A stretch of 64,000 nt of DNA. Source: Ceratodon purpureus. Taxonomy: Eukaryota > Streptophyta > Bryopsida > Pseudoditrichales > Ditrichaceae. Positions within the stretch are counted from its first letter, which is position 1. Every line of letters begins with the position of its first letter. Shown piece after piece: positions 23,745-36,269 of this stretch. The translations under genes were made by a program, and so were the position numbers. The notes under the pieces are model-generated. The model was given only the letters and a program-made list of their open reading frames with translations, ran no database searches and was not told where the DNA came from. The stretch covers positions 3,172,776 to 3,236,775 of the forward strand of contig CM026428.1 in assembly GCA_014871385.1 (NCBI GenBank), in the 5' to 3' direction.

Positions 23745-24562
23745 ATGAAGGCTGGCGGTGCGAGGAAGTTGGACATAGTGCTGCGATCCGCGGCGGGGTT
23801 AAAGAAAGTGCATACGACGAGCCGGATGGCGGCGTATGCCGTGGCGTGGATCGAGCCGAGCGTGAGAGTACCGTCGCCGATGGATAAGCGCCATGGCCGG
23901 AACCCGGTCTGGGACACGACGATCTCCATTACGCTTGATGAGCTGACCTTAGGTCGCGCTGGGAAGAACTTGCATATCGAGCTTCTAGCGCGGGGTTTGG
24001 TGTCTACAACGCCGGTAGGATTCGTCAGAGTGGACATGACGGAGCTTCTGCTCAAAGGCGCGCAGGGCGCCGCTGTGAGCGCGAAGTTTTATGATTATCC
24101 GGTACTATTGCTGCTCAATGATCTCGTTGCAGTTCTTTCCATAATTTTAATGCTCGAAACCAATATCCAAGCGATTTTTCTTGAGGATTAACCTTTGAAT
24201 TGCAGGTGACAAGACGCTCAGGCAGACAGCAAGGAATCATCAACTTCGAGCTTTCCTTGCAAGCAACGGTGTCACCCTCGCCACAGAAGAGCACATCTGA
24301 GCACGATCCTCAGGTCGTCGCTCCCGCATCATCGAATTTCATTCCTTCGGCGCCGCCATTGCCGCAACTCACCTATGAGCGCGATTCAAGCACGAGGAGT
24401 ACCTCGTCGAGTCGCAAGCCTGTTTCACAAAGACACAGAGAAATTGTCTCAGAGGATATCCGCTATGGAGATGTTGCACCTAAACGCAGTAATTCAAGAG
24501 GGACGTATTCTGCGTCAACGCAGGAGGAACATTCTCTTCTCGATACATATTCTTACTACTAA
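23745..24562 (+). CDS. C2-domain protein (SRC2/BAP-like)
   Basis: Two exons: 23745-24101 and 24206-24562 (GT-AG intron, phase 0); 237 residues. Residues about 5-135 form one C2 domain: KLDIVLRSAAGLKKVH opens the fold, a basic/aromatic segment AYAVAWIEPSVRV follows, then NPVWDTTISITLDE, and the domain ends in exon 2 with GRQQGIINFELSLQ. This layout is shared with small plant C2 proteins of the SRC2/BAP group, which bind membranes, some with calcium, and act in cold and defence signalling. Several canonical calcium-binding Asp positions are not obvious, so calcium dependence is doubtful. The C-terminal third is Ser/Pro-rich and disordered (SSTRSTSSSRKPVSQRHRE) and ends in DTYSYY. The start is the ATG directly before the first C2 strand; an upstream in-frame GTG is ignored. 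Confidence 0.88.
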
Positions 24563-25386
24563 GTTGAACAATTTCTCCATCCCGCAACAACTTCGGTAGA
24601 TTAATCGGCTTGAACACACGCACTTAATCCTGAAGAATCGATACACAAGCCATGATGAGTCGAAAGAAACTTCTACGAGAACCATTACTCGGAGGACAAT
24701 GACGATGCAGTGCATTTAATGCTTTAGTGTAAATAGAGCCCGCAGCTTATGAAGAACTTAAACAGAAGTTGAGACTGATTTCAACTTCAATTGTACACTA
24801 TACAGTAGAGTACTCTGTATATTAAAATCAAACTACACCTACATCGATGGCCATGTTGGTTTAATGTGGCAGCATGCAAAGTTTGATTAAGTGGCTTTTA
24901 CCATTAAATGTACAAGTTACAGAAGACAGGAATGATGAGAATTTTGTTTAGGATAATTCAGGGGTTAGATAATTTTAAGGTTCGTGTTGTGAAGACTCAT
25001 CATGAATCACACGCATCTAAAAATTCCACTGAACAACAATTCTTAGGGAAATTATAAATGTGCTCTTTTTGATTGATATGCACGATACTCCGATGATACA
25101 GCTCTTATATGGTACCTCATGATGGTCTTAAAATGCACAAGATTTCTACATTGAAACCCTTCTATGCTCCTTGTGGATGTAAATTTCAGGAAATCTTGTT
25201 CAATGTCCCTGCAAGAATCTGTGTCTCTAGAGGATGTCTACAACCTAATGGACATCACACCAGTGATTCTTCTTCTTGAGATTGTGTTTCATTCTCAGAG
25301 CGGTGTGTGATCTGTACAATAGCTTGAGCTTCGGAAACCTGCGGGAGGATGGATCGAAATCGTAAAGGAAATGGGTTCCAGTAGTA
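24563..25386. other. Convergent intergenic space between C2 and P450 genes
   Basis: The C2 gene (+) and the P450 gene (-) converge here, so this should hold two 3' UTRs. Nothing else recognised. Confidence 0.5.
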
Positions 25387-26977
25387 CTAAGCCAGAATTT
25401 TGAGCTTGATCTTGGTCGCGGGGTCACGTTCACTGACGCGCACCTGGAGGCCGTTGCTGAACTTGGGAACGGGGAAGAAGGTGACAGTCTCCGGTCCGCA
25501 CTGTTCGAAGTCGAATTTAGTCACAAGGTGGTGCAGGAAGATGCAAATCTCGGCGCGGGCGAGTTCCATTCCGGGACAGTAGCGTGGACCGCCTCCGAAG
25601 GCGAGTAAGGGTAACTTCTTTGCGGGGTTCATGACCTCCTGCTGATGGCGCCAGGGGTTGAACTCGCTCGGGCGCTCATAGTAGGCCGGATCGTAGTGCG
25701 CTTCTCGGATAGCGCACACAGTCTTCCATCCTTTCGGGATGACGAATCCATTCAGCTGCACATCTTCGGTGGCTTCACGCCACAACAGAGTGACGGGATT
25801 GGCGAGTCGGAGCGTCTCGGTGATGACCGACTGCGTGAACCGCATGTTTTTGTAGTCATCCCACGTGAGACTCCCGCCTTCGAATTTCGACGTCTGGATG
25901 TTCTCATGCTCAGCGCGAAGCTCACTCAGCACGCGAGGGTTGTCCATGATGTACTTCACGGCGAATAGCATAGCGGAGGCTGCAGTCTCGTGCCCGGCGA
26001 ACAACATCCCGAGCACATGGCACCGCGTTTTCTCCAGCAGCAACTCCTCCGTCGTCCCCGGGAGATTCTCCTTGCGCATGTACTCCATGTAATCCGCGTA
26101 CTGATCCTCTTCGCCCTCAGGCCGGGGTTGGCTCACCACGTCGCGCTCCAGGGTCTCCACAATCCTGGCCCGCGCCTCAAGACCTTTCCTGAAATTCGTC
26201 CCCGGTAGATTGATCGGCAAGGCGAACATCCCTTCCGTCAAGGTGTAGAAATCGCTGCGCAATGCGTCATTCACCGGGCCGGCCTTCAACCTCGATCCGA
26301 GCAGGTATTGTGCTACCACATTGAATGCCAACTGCAACACCAACACATCACTCATCTCGTCAGTAAACAAAATCCAAAAAAATCTCAGAAATCTCAAAAA
26401 TGTACGTCTAATCGTGACTTAACATGATTCTCGTATCGGTGTTCACCGTTTTTGTTTCCTCGCGGATGCTAAGAGTGCCTTTGCTTGCCCACGACGAAAG
26501 ATTTTCCACCACACGCGCTTCAATCATAGGAATGCGATCCTTGAGAAGCTCAACACGGAGAGCGTTCACGAGAAACCTTCTGGTGCTCTTCCACTGCTCC
26601 CCGTGAAGGCTGAGCGCTGTGTACTCACCCAACACCTTCCGGAACGACTTCGGATACCCAGTAACGAACTGCTTCCCTTCACGAGCAAGAACCCACTTGA
26701 TCGTATCCGCCTTCGTAGTGACAATGCAAAACGCGCCCATGAGCTTCGACTTAAACATCTCCCCAAACTTCCGCTTCCGCTCCGCCATGAACGCAGGAGC
26801 GGACGTCTTCATGCTCCCCATATACTTCAACGTCTCCCCAACCAGCGGCGCACCATACGACCCCCCAGGCAACCGCTTATCCTCCTTCCTCGCCGGCCAC
26901 AGGTGCCACACCAAAACCACCGAAACGCAGAGAAACGCTGCCGTCTCCAAACCTTGCAGCACCATCTTCATCTCCAT
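25387..26977 (-). CDS. Cytochrome P450, CYP85 clan
   Basis: Exons (minus): 26977-26447 and 26331-25387, split by a 115-bp GT-AG intron in phase 0; 491 residues. It is a haem-thiolate monooxygenase with an N-terminal hydrophobic anchor (AAFLCVSVVLVWHLW), then the hinge LPGGSYGAPLVGETL. The I-helix oxygen-activation motif is AGHETA, the K-helix ExxR is ETLR, the PERF-type motif is EFNPWR, and the haem loop is FGGGPRYCPGMELAR with the Cys ligand. The G-S-x-G-x-P-x-x-G-E-T-L hinge and short intron pattern are typical of the CYP85 clan (brassinosteroid, triterpene and related oxidations). The substrate cannot be inferred. It likely resides in the ER membrane with the catalytic domain in the cytosol. 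Two further Met codons lie at residues 3 and 5; the first was used. Confidence 0.95.
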
Positions 26978-27300
26978 CTCAAATCAACCCCCAACTCAAT
27001 CCCACTCTCCACACCAAACTGGACCCTTCAAAAGAGTCCCCCCTGAGACTCCAGAAAATAATTCCGAAAGGGATTCACTTCCTCCCTTAAATCAAAAGGG
27101 CTATTAACAGCAATGCCACTAAACGTGCCACTTAACGTGCCACCCAGAGAACGATTTACAAAAAAGCTAGACTGAACCGAAGAAACTACCGACTTAATTA
27201 AGAAGACCGTGCTTGTGAACTTAAAAAGCAGTGGATCAAGAGTAAGGTATTCCAGAGAAATGGGCCACCAAGACAATACTTCCAAAAGGGATACTATAAT

Positions 27301-27356
27301 AAAGAGGTGAGTGAATCTAGTGAGTAATAAAGAGGTGAGTGAATCTAGTGAGTAAT
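27301..27356. repeat. 28-bp perfect tandem duplication in the P450 leader
   Basis: AAAGAGGTGAGTGAATCTAG plus eight more bases is repeated exactly twice (27301-27328, 27329-27356). It lies between the proposed TATA box and the P450 start codon, so it is probably in the transcribed leader. Confidence 0.9.
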
Positions 27357-27500
27357 GAACCCAAGTGTGTGTTGAAGACAGTGCCAACAAAGAGGCCACT
27401 GGAACAAGCTTGTTTGCTAGTGAAGTGATGAGCTGATGAGGAGTGAGATGGGGGAAGTGGTGAATGGAATGATGGGTATGGTGAGCTAGGCGGAGCATGG

Positions 27501-27508
27501 TTATATAG
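27501..27508 (-). promoter_or_regulatory. Candidate TATA box for the P450 gene
   Basis: CTATATAA on the minus strand, 524 bp upstream of the P450 ATG. It is the best TATA match in this otherwise GC-moderate upstream region. If used, the leader would be about 490 nt. Confidence 0.45.
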
Positions 27509-29270
27509 TGAGTGAGGGGAGTTAGTTGTGGAGATAGAGAATGTTGGGATTCATGAAGTTTGGTTTGCATGGGTGCCGACGAGTTTGACCGTGAGTGTGA
27601 TTGCCTTTGCCAGGGTGGAGTCGGCAACAGGAAGGGGTGACGGCGTTCGGTGGTGCCACCTGGAGTGCACTCCGGGGGAATTTGGCGGATTCAATGGGCA
27701 GAGAGGGTGGGGCTGAGGGGGTCGTGTGAACGGGGATGCTGCGGTTCGCGATGGTGTTTCGGGGACTGGGATTGAACCGGCACCGTGACCGTCGGTCGCG
27801 GCCCCGGTCAAGTTTCTACCGCCAGTCGTTGTTCTCTGTTGTGCATATTCTGCCCTATTGTGCGTTTCATGTTGCTGTACGATTGCTTATGTCAAAGCGG
27901 AAGTTTGGGCGTGCAGAGGTGCAGTTACTTTGTGGAGTAGATCCATCATCCATAGTAGTTTTGGGTGCATGTGATAAGAGAGAGAAGAGGAGAGAAATCC
28001 GAGTAGTTGAAAACTTTCACAAAATCGGATTTAAATGATAATAGGTTATTTTTTTGCTTTTATATAAGTGGACTTTGAGTTTAGTACGAGTTTTTGTAAG
28101 AAAAAAATAACTCTAATTACTTTTGAAGGGCTCGTGTAATTTTAAATGTTAATTTTTAGAAAGGTTGTGCAAAGTGGAATTAATTCAAATTTTTTTAAAG
28201 TTTACATTTATTTTATAAAATTAAGATGAATTATTGATTAGATTAGAGAGATTTTTTACAATGTATCTATCCAAAAAAATTGTATTCTATTTCTATAGAA
28301 ATAATACTCTATTTCTACAGAAAACTTCTCCTACTTTAATAAGAATTCCAACATTATAATTTTCAAATTTCTTCGAACTGGTTCACATTCTTTTTCTAGA
28401 TCAATTTGATGAAATTACTGATTTGTAGCTTTGATGAATCCTTGTGCCGAAAGTGGTCACGATAGGGACTTGCAAGGATAGGTGTGGCCTGCTACAGAAT
28501 GGGCTCTGGGCTCCATGTGGGCAACAGGTACGCTGCAATCTTGTTCGGTGACTCCCGTCCACGGTTGTGTGAAAGCACCATTCAAATGCTTTCAGAGAAC
28601 ATTCGAAAAGAGGTTGCGGTGAAATTCCGAATACCATGGGAATCATGACCGAATGATAGAATTGGGGGATGATAAGAGTTATATTTTAAGAAGGAATCCA
28701 GGTGATGCTAGCAAGTGAAGGAATCCAGTGTCGGCACATCTAAAATGGGATGCTGGTATTTGGGAGTTGACTAGGCTCAAGTATTCTGTGACTTCCAATA
28801 TTAAATATATTTTCAATCAATCATAATCTCTCTTGAAAATCCTCGACTGCTGGAGGGACTCCCAAGCATCTGGTTTTTTTCTTTTTAAATAAGTAAATAC
28901 AACTTGGGTTTATTCACATAAGACCTAGACATTTCTACTAAACCTAATGAGTGACTGGACATGTATTTTCACAAACTTGGACTACTAAGAGATTATGATT
29001 GATTGTAAATATCAGAATACAGTAATCTCAGATATCACTGAGTAGATATCTGACATTGTTTCATTGCTCGTTATATTCCTATCAGATATACAGCCATCTA
29101 CAATGAGTTTCAATAGCTGACATTGTTTCATTGCTTGTTATAACAATATCAGCTCCTGGAAGATACTGGATCATAACACGAACAAAATCAGCGTTTCAAT
29201 GCTCCTTTACATGTAAATTCATTAAACAATATGGATGTGACAACATATACATGGGACTCTCTTATATTTA
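27509..29270. other. Intergenic between P450 and WRAP73 genes
   Basis: Upstream region of the P450, then about 1 kb of AT-rich sequence up to the 3' end of the WRAP73 gene. Small frames only; no domain seen. Confidence 0.4.
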
Positions 29271-32259
29271 TTACGATGCTTCATCATTGCCGTCGACATC
29301 ATCGACCTCTAATTCTGAAAGCATGGGCACAAATGTGCAGCAGAAAGCTTCACGGTCTTTCAGGACCAAGGATGAGCCATCTGGATTCCACTTCAGATCA
29401 GACACTGCAAAGTGTGTGAGGGGAATGTTAACACAAGCAGCACCACTCGGTGTCCACATATACAGATGAGGAGTTCCTGTGCAGATGGCCACACGGGGGA
29501 ACATTGGATCCCAGGCTGCGGCGCGAATTGGATCCTTATGGATGAGAAGAGCAGCAAGCTCTAGTCGTGCTACATCCCAGATCCACAGAGCAGTCGGCAT
29601 GTTGTCATTGCGTGTGAAGATGTAGTGGCTATCTGCACTCCACGCCATCAAACCTGCCACAAACGAGCAACACAATATCAGACTCGAACTGAATCTAGAA
29701 ATCTACGACTAAATTCCATCGCGCCTTTACTGAAACATGTCGTCCTAGTTCTTGAAACATGATGAGAACCAGAAAAAACAATAGTAACAGATTTATATTG
29801 ATGGGTAGGTTTATCATGTAAAAGCATTGAAAAAGAAGAGCAAATATAAGCAGGAAGTGCTTACCGATGCCTTGTTTTGGGTTGGGTTTATCAGGCAGAG
29901 GCTTCTGTGATGGGACAGATATCGGCACTTCAGCTACTGTATACCGTACCCTTGTCCTAGTGTCATTCGGAGAACCTATTCACAAGTCAAAATCCCCACA
30001 CATAAACATTCAAGCAAAACATCACATTTTTTGGAACCGCTTCCATTCTCAGCTGATAGCGAACCTATCTCATTCAAGATCAAATATCTACTACTGCACC
30101 AAACTCGTTCCGACGAAACGGCCCTGCAAATGGATTGCCCCAGCAGAAACACAACTTCGCGCTTCCAGCAAGAACTCAATGAGTCGAAGTCGCCAGTTAC
30201 TAACTTCACGGCAGTGACAGAATGTCAAAGGTAAAGACTCATCCAATAAACATGGCAATATCATCATTAAGAAAAGAGTTGTACCTCTCATTCTAGTCAT
30301 GTCACCAGGTACAGAAGTCCCATTCATGAACATAGGTTGCATGTCAGCATTCCAGGCTTCCTCAATTTCCTGCATATCGTCGAGAAAGTAGTAACAGCAT
30401 TAGGTAAACGACTCCACAGCATGCACTTTGTGTAAAGAGAAAAAAATTAAGCTGACATACATCCCTCAAAGGAACTGCTAAAACCACTAGACTCTATTCT
30501 AAACCACTGATATTATTCACACCTGGGCTATGAACATTGAACAGCGATACATCTCTACTTTCAAATGATCACTGCATCAGCAACTGGAATTGCAACAATA
30601 ATATACTCTCAACGCTATAGACCAACTCCAGAACGCAAGCCTACAACTGTAGCTTCACTAGTTTGGCTTGGCTTACAAGGCTGGAACATCAATCTGATAT
30701 TTCCATTTCACATGTGTCACATCATTCTGCGATCTGCGATGCTTGAAGGATTTATCATGAAGGTTCTCACCTTGAAGACAACAGCGTTTGAAGGCCCCTT
30801 GACAGCAAACGGATGACTGAATTCAGCGACTGGCTTGAATGTGAGGTGATTTAACGCACGAACAACTTGATCATAACTGCCACATCCTAAAAATTGGCCA
30901 CATGGAGACCAAGCTACTGTCTTCAACCCTAATGCGTTATCATACGCTGAGTACCTGAATAGGCAACGGCCATCTGGGGAATAAACTAGCACCTGTTCAA
31001 ATCAGGTTGGAGGTCAGCTTGCAGCCCTTACTCTTTTAAATGCACGGAAGGAATCCAAGTGATGTGATCCGGACCTGTTTGCTTTTAAAGTCGGTAACTA
31101 CACATTCAAGATAATTTTGATTTGAAGCGATAGAAAAACATAGATACTACGTGAGACATAAAGCAAGGACGAGAAATTAGACAGCATATTGATACTGGAG
31201 AATAGTACCTTATATTCAAGAGGTGAATCCCAGACAGCTATGTTGCTATCAGTAGGTGACCATTCCAAATCCGCCAAATCCACGGTGTCAGCTCCAAAAG
31301 TTCCCATTGCTTCCCATCCTCGACATGACAACAGGTTAATGTAGTCCTTGCAGTCTCGTCTTGTTGCGATTGCAGCATACATGCCATCTTTCGTGAAGGA
31401 AACAGCACGGGAGGCATGTTTTGGCCAGGGCACATGTACACAAGCCGTACTGACCAATGACCAGACGGTCAGCCGCAGTTGGAAGTCTGCGGTAGTGAGG
31501 ATATGGCGACTGTCAGGGCTCCACCTGTTGTTCAACCAAAGATTATTTCTCTTGTGTTACGTCTGACGAACTGCAATGGCTCTGAAGATATACAAACAGC
31601 TCTTAGAGCTGATGAAGGTATACAATATGCACTGTTACAAACGCGATCTAAGTTCTAAGCACTGCTTTAATTGCTTTAGCCCTAATGCTCGTGCAAGTGG
31701 ATTCAACTGATCAGATCTGCACAATGTCCGGTAAAGTCAGGCGTCTGCAATTTCCAAGCCTCTAAATGGATAGCATCTCCAATGCAATATAGTCCTAAAA
31801 TTTACCTCGCATGAGATATACCGACGGATCCATCGTCAATCTTGCAAGTCCATTCAGGCTGTGAGACAGACCATGCCTGGACCATAGCCTTCTTGAAAAG
31901 ACCACAAAGGACGTACTCAGAGTCCGGCGCCCACTCCACATAGCTAATCTTATCCAGGCACGAGTACAACTGCATCACCTGCATTCCCACACCAATCCTT
32001 AGAACTCTCCCCGCAACCATTCCCACTCATCCAACAAAAAATTCAAAACCTATACTAAATTCACAACTCAAAACACCAACACCTCCACAGAAACTCACAA
32101 CTAAAAACTCCCATCCACTTCCAACACGAAAGATCGCCTCACCTTAAGAGACGCAACATCGCGAATGACAAGCCGGTAGTCCACCGCCACAGCCAGGAAC
32201 CTCGCATCAGGAGAAAATACACAATGCCCGGAGTGCTTGTACGTGTCGCTAAACTCCAT
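29271..32259 (-). CDS. WRAP73: WRAP73/WDR8 WD40-repeat protein
   Basis: Exons (minus): 32259-32143, 31978-31806, 31524-31209, 30992-30771, 30369-30285, 29975-29865, 29653-29271; 1407 nt, 468 residues, phase closed. The sequence follows animal and fungal WRAP73 from end to end: MEFSDTYK start, CVFSPDARFLA, LDKISYVEWAPDSEYVLCGL, EWTCKIDDGSVGI, DCKDYINLLSC, LGLKTVAWSPCGQFLGCGSY, and RNDNMPTALWIWD near the C-terminus. It should fold as beta propellers. With the MSD1/SSX2IP partner, WRAP73/WDR8 anchors microtubule nucleation complexes; in Arabidopsis an MSD1-WDR8 complex works at cortical nucleation sites. The start was chosen by homology; 17 in-frame codons precede it in a longer frame and are probably leader. 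Confidence 0.95.
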
Positions 32260-32482
32260 CCCCTCCGCCCGCCCTTCCACTTCCAGATACAAAACCACGC
32301 CTCGACACAAACCTCCTGATCCTCATCCACCGCCTGAGCCCGCGACGCTCTCCATCCGCACCCCAGCCTCCCTCCCCTCACCTCCTCCGCCTCCCTCCGC
32401 ACTGACTCTCCAACCAGCTTCCTCCACAGCGCATTATCTTTCACACACATAGCATTGCAACATGAAACCTCGATCTCGATCT

Positions 32483-32520
32483 CCTCTCCTCTCCTCTCCT
32501 CCTCTTCTCTTCTCTTCTCG
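32483..32520. repeat. GA/CT-rich simple repeat in the WRAP73 leader
   Basis: A pyrimidine tract of CTCCT and CTTCT units on the plus strand reads as GAGA repeats on the coding strand, about 225-260 bp upstream of the WRAP73 start. GAGA-type tracts are common in plant leaders and core promoters. Confidence 0.7.
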
Positions 32521-32805
32521 ATTTTTTTCGCAATTTGTCTAAGCTCTCGATACAGGAGCGTGCACAGGGATGGTGTGAACGGGGGCAGGATGGAGCGTGA
32601 AGGTGAGTGAGGAGTGATGATGATTCCCGGGGGAAATGGTTCGATCGATTGAAACCCTAAGTGACACGATGATTGGAGGAGTTTGTGTCTGTTTGAGGGA
32701 GTTAAGTTACATGAAGGTGGGGCTGGTAACATTTGAATTATATCCGGGGCCCAGACGGGCGCCAACGCGGGGTCTGGGTTTGAGTGTGTTCTTGGTGATT
32801 TTGGG

Positions 32806-32872
32806 GGCTGGTGCTTTTGGGGGGTGGTGCTTTTGGGGGTGATGCTTTTGGGGTCTGTTGTTTGAGGGTGCT
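32806..32872. repeat. G-rich degenerate tandem repeat
   Basis: Units of about 18 bp (GGTGCTTTTGGGGG type) repeat three to four times with variation. Several G runs lie close together on the plus strand. Confidence 0.6.
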
Positions 32873-33045
32873 ACGGGAAAGCCGTTGGGTTTTGTTGTTG
32901 CATGTAGAAGTTGTATATTTTTTAGGATTAGGAATGAAAGGGGGATATTGCTGCAGTTCAGAATTCTTTTTGAACATTCGTTTAATCCCTGATAGTGGGA
33001 GAGCTGTTTAATGCTGTTTTGATATTAATTAATTAATGGGCCATG

Positions 33046-33112
33046 ACGGGGTGCCACGTGGACTCCCTTGAGGGGGTGCCACGTGGACTCCCTTGGGGGG
33101 TGCCACGTGGCA
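33046..33112. promoter_or_regulatory. Triple G-box (CCACGTGG) tandem array
   Basis: A unit of about 25 bp, GGGGTGCCACGTGGACTCCC, occurs three times; the G-box core CCACGTGG is at 33054-33061, 33079-33086 and 33103-33110. CACGTG with GTGCC flank is a binding site for bZIP (ABF/HY5-type) and bHLH (PIF/MYC-type) factors in plants. It lies about 0.8 kb upstream of the WRAP73 start; no plus-strand gene is firmly identified to its right. Confidence 0.6.
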
Positions 33113-34498
33113 TTTATTAATACAAGTTGGAGGCTGAAATTAGGTCACTTTTAGATGAGGGAGTGGAAGCGCCAGAATTCTTGTATCCAGACGAGTGGTT
33201 TGACTCAGAAGTGAGCATCGTCTCCGAGTCGAGAAGTTCTAATTTGGGTTGAGTTGCATAGCATGCATCCCTACAATTGGACTTGTTAGAGTATTAGCAG
33301 CAGCTTCTACGGTTAAATATCGACACAAGGATTTGTATTTCTTAATGCTGAGTATGCGATTCATACTGTCTAAAAGTAATGAGAGTACACATACACCAAG
33401 AAACATAACAAAACCACTTACAAGCGCAGCATGTACCCATACGAAGCACGCAGTTACAAGCCACTCTTAGTCGGCCACCCACTATAGACAAACATCCAAC
33501 TATCACCTAAAAAACTAACACCTCTTTATATAAGCATAAAGATTTGTTTCGCTCACCCATTGCTTCCTCAACATCAATAGCCACCTTCCACATTCCACAT
33601 TCCTGCACAATGCAAACGAAACTAAGGAGCTGCAGTTTACATTGAGTTCTCGAATTAGGGTTCGATTGCAAACAACCAAATCCATTGCTTCAACCCACAA
33701 GCTAAGACAACATGTAAGACACATTAAGGATGTACAGACAACTGCCCCTAGCGAGAACCTCCCGCTCAGTGCAACAAATCACACCATCCACAAAAGACGA
33801 TCCTCGCACGGAACTAGAGAAGAATAACCACCAATGCCCGGTTATCGAAATCCCCGAGCTTCCATCTCGATGGCACCCGTTTCTTCACAAATCCGAGCGC
33901 CAAAAACTCTTGCGCTACTCTCAAACCGAAACCCTAAATGCTTCCACTATACCACCACGCTACAAACCCCATCGCGGTTCACCCCACCAATCTGGGGAAC
34001 CAGCACCGCTACCCGCACTGCGCCCACTCTCCAGCAGCGGATCGAATCGGCAGCGATGCAACAATATTTACACACAACGCAGTGCCGGATCCCCCTGCGC
34101 ACAAGATCGCAGTCTCCAATTCCAAAGCCCTGCCCTACCCTACACACACACGCTCTGCTTCTTCTTTGAAACGCAAACGCATTCATGTGGCCCTCCAAAA
34201 CCCGTCCTGTACCTAAGCCCAACATCATCTGTTCAGATTGTACATTTAAAGGTTTGGAATCTATTGATGTGGTTTTGGGTTTTATGGTGGTTTTGGGTAT
34301 GACGATGCTGGAATTGAAGCCGTCATGGTACCCGAAATCGCCCCTGAGCCGCCACGTCAGACCCCTGCGCTGGACCATTAATTAATTCATGCAAATCGAG
34401 TGGTTCGCAATATTCGTAGCATAGTATGGTTGAGTTGTGAATTTTTGCGGTATTACTTGATTTGTTAGTCAACTCTTAAGGAAAAGGAAAAGAAAAGG

Positions 34499-34529
<31 letters not shown>

Positions 34530-36265
34530 TATCTTTATTAATCCCTTTTTCACAGTTTTTGAGTTCCTACAAGCCATTCTTGCATTTTCCAAAGTGAGAG
34601 AAATTTGAGAATCACCATAAGCAATTTAATCGTAAGATCTTTGAAAGTAGTGGGCTACCCAAATGTGTACCAAATTTTGGATCTAAGGAAGCAACGGATT
34701 GAGAGATAATAACATCTGAAGTTTGGAAGATTACTGAATTTCTGAAATACTAATAATGAGTTTCTATGGTTGACTGAAATTTGCTACTTCAAAAATTTAT
34801 AAAAACTTGGCAACTAAAGCTGATTCTCTTCTCTAGTATGTTAGAAACAAACTGTACAAACATAGGACCGACCCATGTTCTTTCTTTTTTCTAAAATCAG
34901 GGTTTCTTTTTTTCACTAAAATTTTAGCGTATTCTTATTGCCAACTTGATTCTAAATAGGTCAAGAATAGAAAACACTCAAATCTGACTCTTTTAGGGCA
35001 TTTTACGGGGTTTTCTATTTCTGGCGCAACCCAAAAGTGGTTGCTTCGTCCTTTAGGGGTTAATGTGCTAATGTGAGTTCATTATTTGTTTGTTTTCACA
35101 TATGGTTATAGTAATTTAGATCACCTTCAAAAAGGGGGGAGTACCTCTAGATTCATTGTTCTTTGTCTAGTGGCCATTGAATTAGTGAATAGAATGAACA
35201 AACACTATATTCACACCGGTCCCTTCGGAGCCATAGTTCTTCTTCTTTCTTCTAGTGGTTTAGATCTTAACAATTTGTTATGTAATCTAACATTGCAATT
35301 TTATACTAAGAATCACGATATGCATAAGTAATTGTAATTAAAACATATTGGCTTTTGACACAACTTTTTGATAATAAATTGGTTGTATTAAATTATATGG
35401 CACTCTTATAGTATATTGGATTGTTCACATTTGAAGAAATAAAATTATTAAAAAAATTTAAATTTTTTTGCATTATTAAAATTGAAGTTTAAAGGATTGC
35501 ATATATACTAAATTATGCACTGGCTTATTGGCTACCGCATATCTTTGGCACCTATACCGCCAAAGCAAATTCATTTCTATCAATCATTATTAAAAATTTT
35601 AAAAACAAACTCTAACATCATCTACATTGAAACATTTTTTTAATTTTCAAAATAATTATGTATTCCAGGTAATTTACATTGTAATTAAATTTATAAAATT
35701 TTAAATTCAGTTTTATTACTATGTAAAACATTTTGTGATTAAAAAAGAACATAAATTCATATTAGAATGTACATTTTGGAATAATATACATACAAATATA
35801 TAAAATTTCCATCATGTGTCAAAATGGTTTTGCATTACCTATTATTTTTAAATTCAAGTTTTTAAAATATATATAATTTTAGATTATTTAAAGAAATTTA
35901 TATTTTTTTAATAAATTTAAAATTTTAAAATAAACATATTTAATTTTTTTTAGATTCACATAAACTTAGCTTATTTTTTAATTTACCAAATTTTAAAGAC
36001 TTGAAAAGAAAACTATGAATGCATTCATAATGTGCATTGTGTGAGTATTGCAAACCATGTGATAAAAGGATTGTGTTAAAAGAATTCATTTGAAAATAAT
36101 TAAAGAATTTTAAACATCATATAAAAAAGCCTTTAAGTAATTAAAAAGTTGCATGCTTTGAAAAGACACATAAATTAGATTTCAAGTAAGGGTTTTGGTG
36201 GAATTACCTTGTGTTTGACATTGTTAAAAACTATTTAGAATGAATCAAATCCCTCTTTCTAAAAA
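33113..36265. other. Intergenic; GC-rich islet at 33.7-34.4 kb, then AT-rich
   Basis: 33730-34380 is C-rich with long frames in several phases and on both strands, so no single frame stands out. A 29-base A tract lies at 34499-34527. From 35.3 kb the sequence is very AT-rich. A lone end of a TTAA-type element lies at about 35050-35063. Confidence 0.35.
35045..35063. mobile_element. Solitary terminus of a TTAA-type element
   Basis: TCCTTTAGGGGTTAA matches the terminus of the TTAA elements in this window, including the flanking TTAA. No matching left end was found in the 700 bp upstream, so this is probably a truncated copy. Confidence 0.4.
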
Positions 36266-36269
36266 TTAA

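Noticed and set aside
27028-27627. 199-codon minus-strand frame upstream of the P450
   Set aside because: His/Ser/Leu-rich low-complexity product crossing the proposed TATA box and the tandem duplication in the leader; unlikely to be coding.
33730-34302. 190-codon plus-strand frame in a C-rich islet, with a Ser/Arg-rich presequence-like frame overlapping it at 33834
   Set aside because: Three frames and both strands are open at once, composition explains this, and no splice partner or domain was found.
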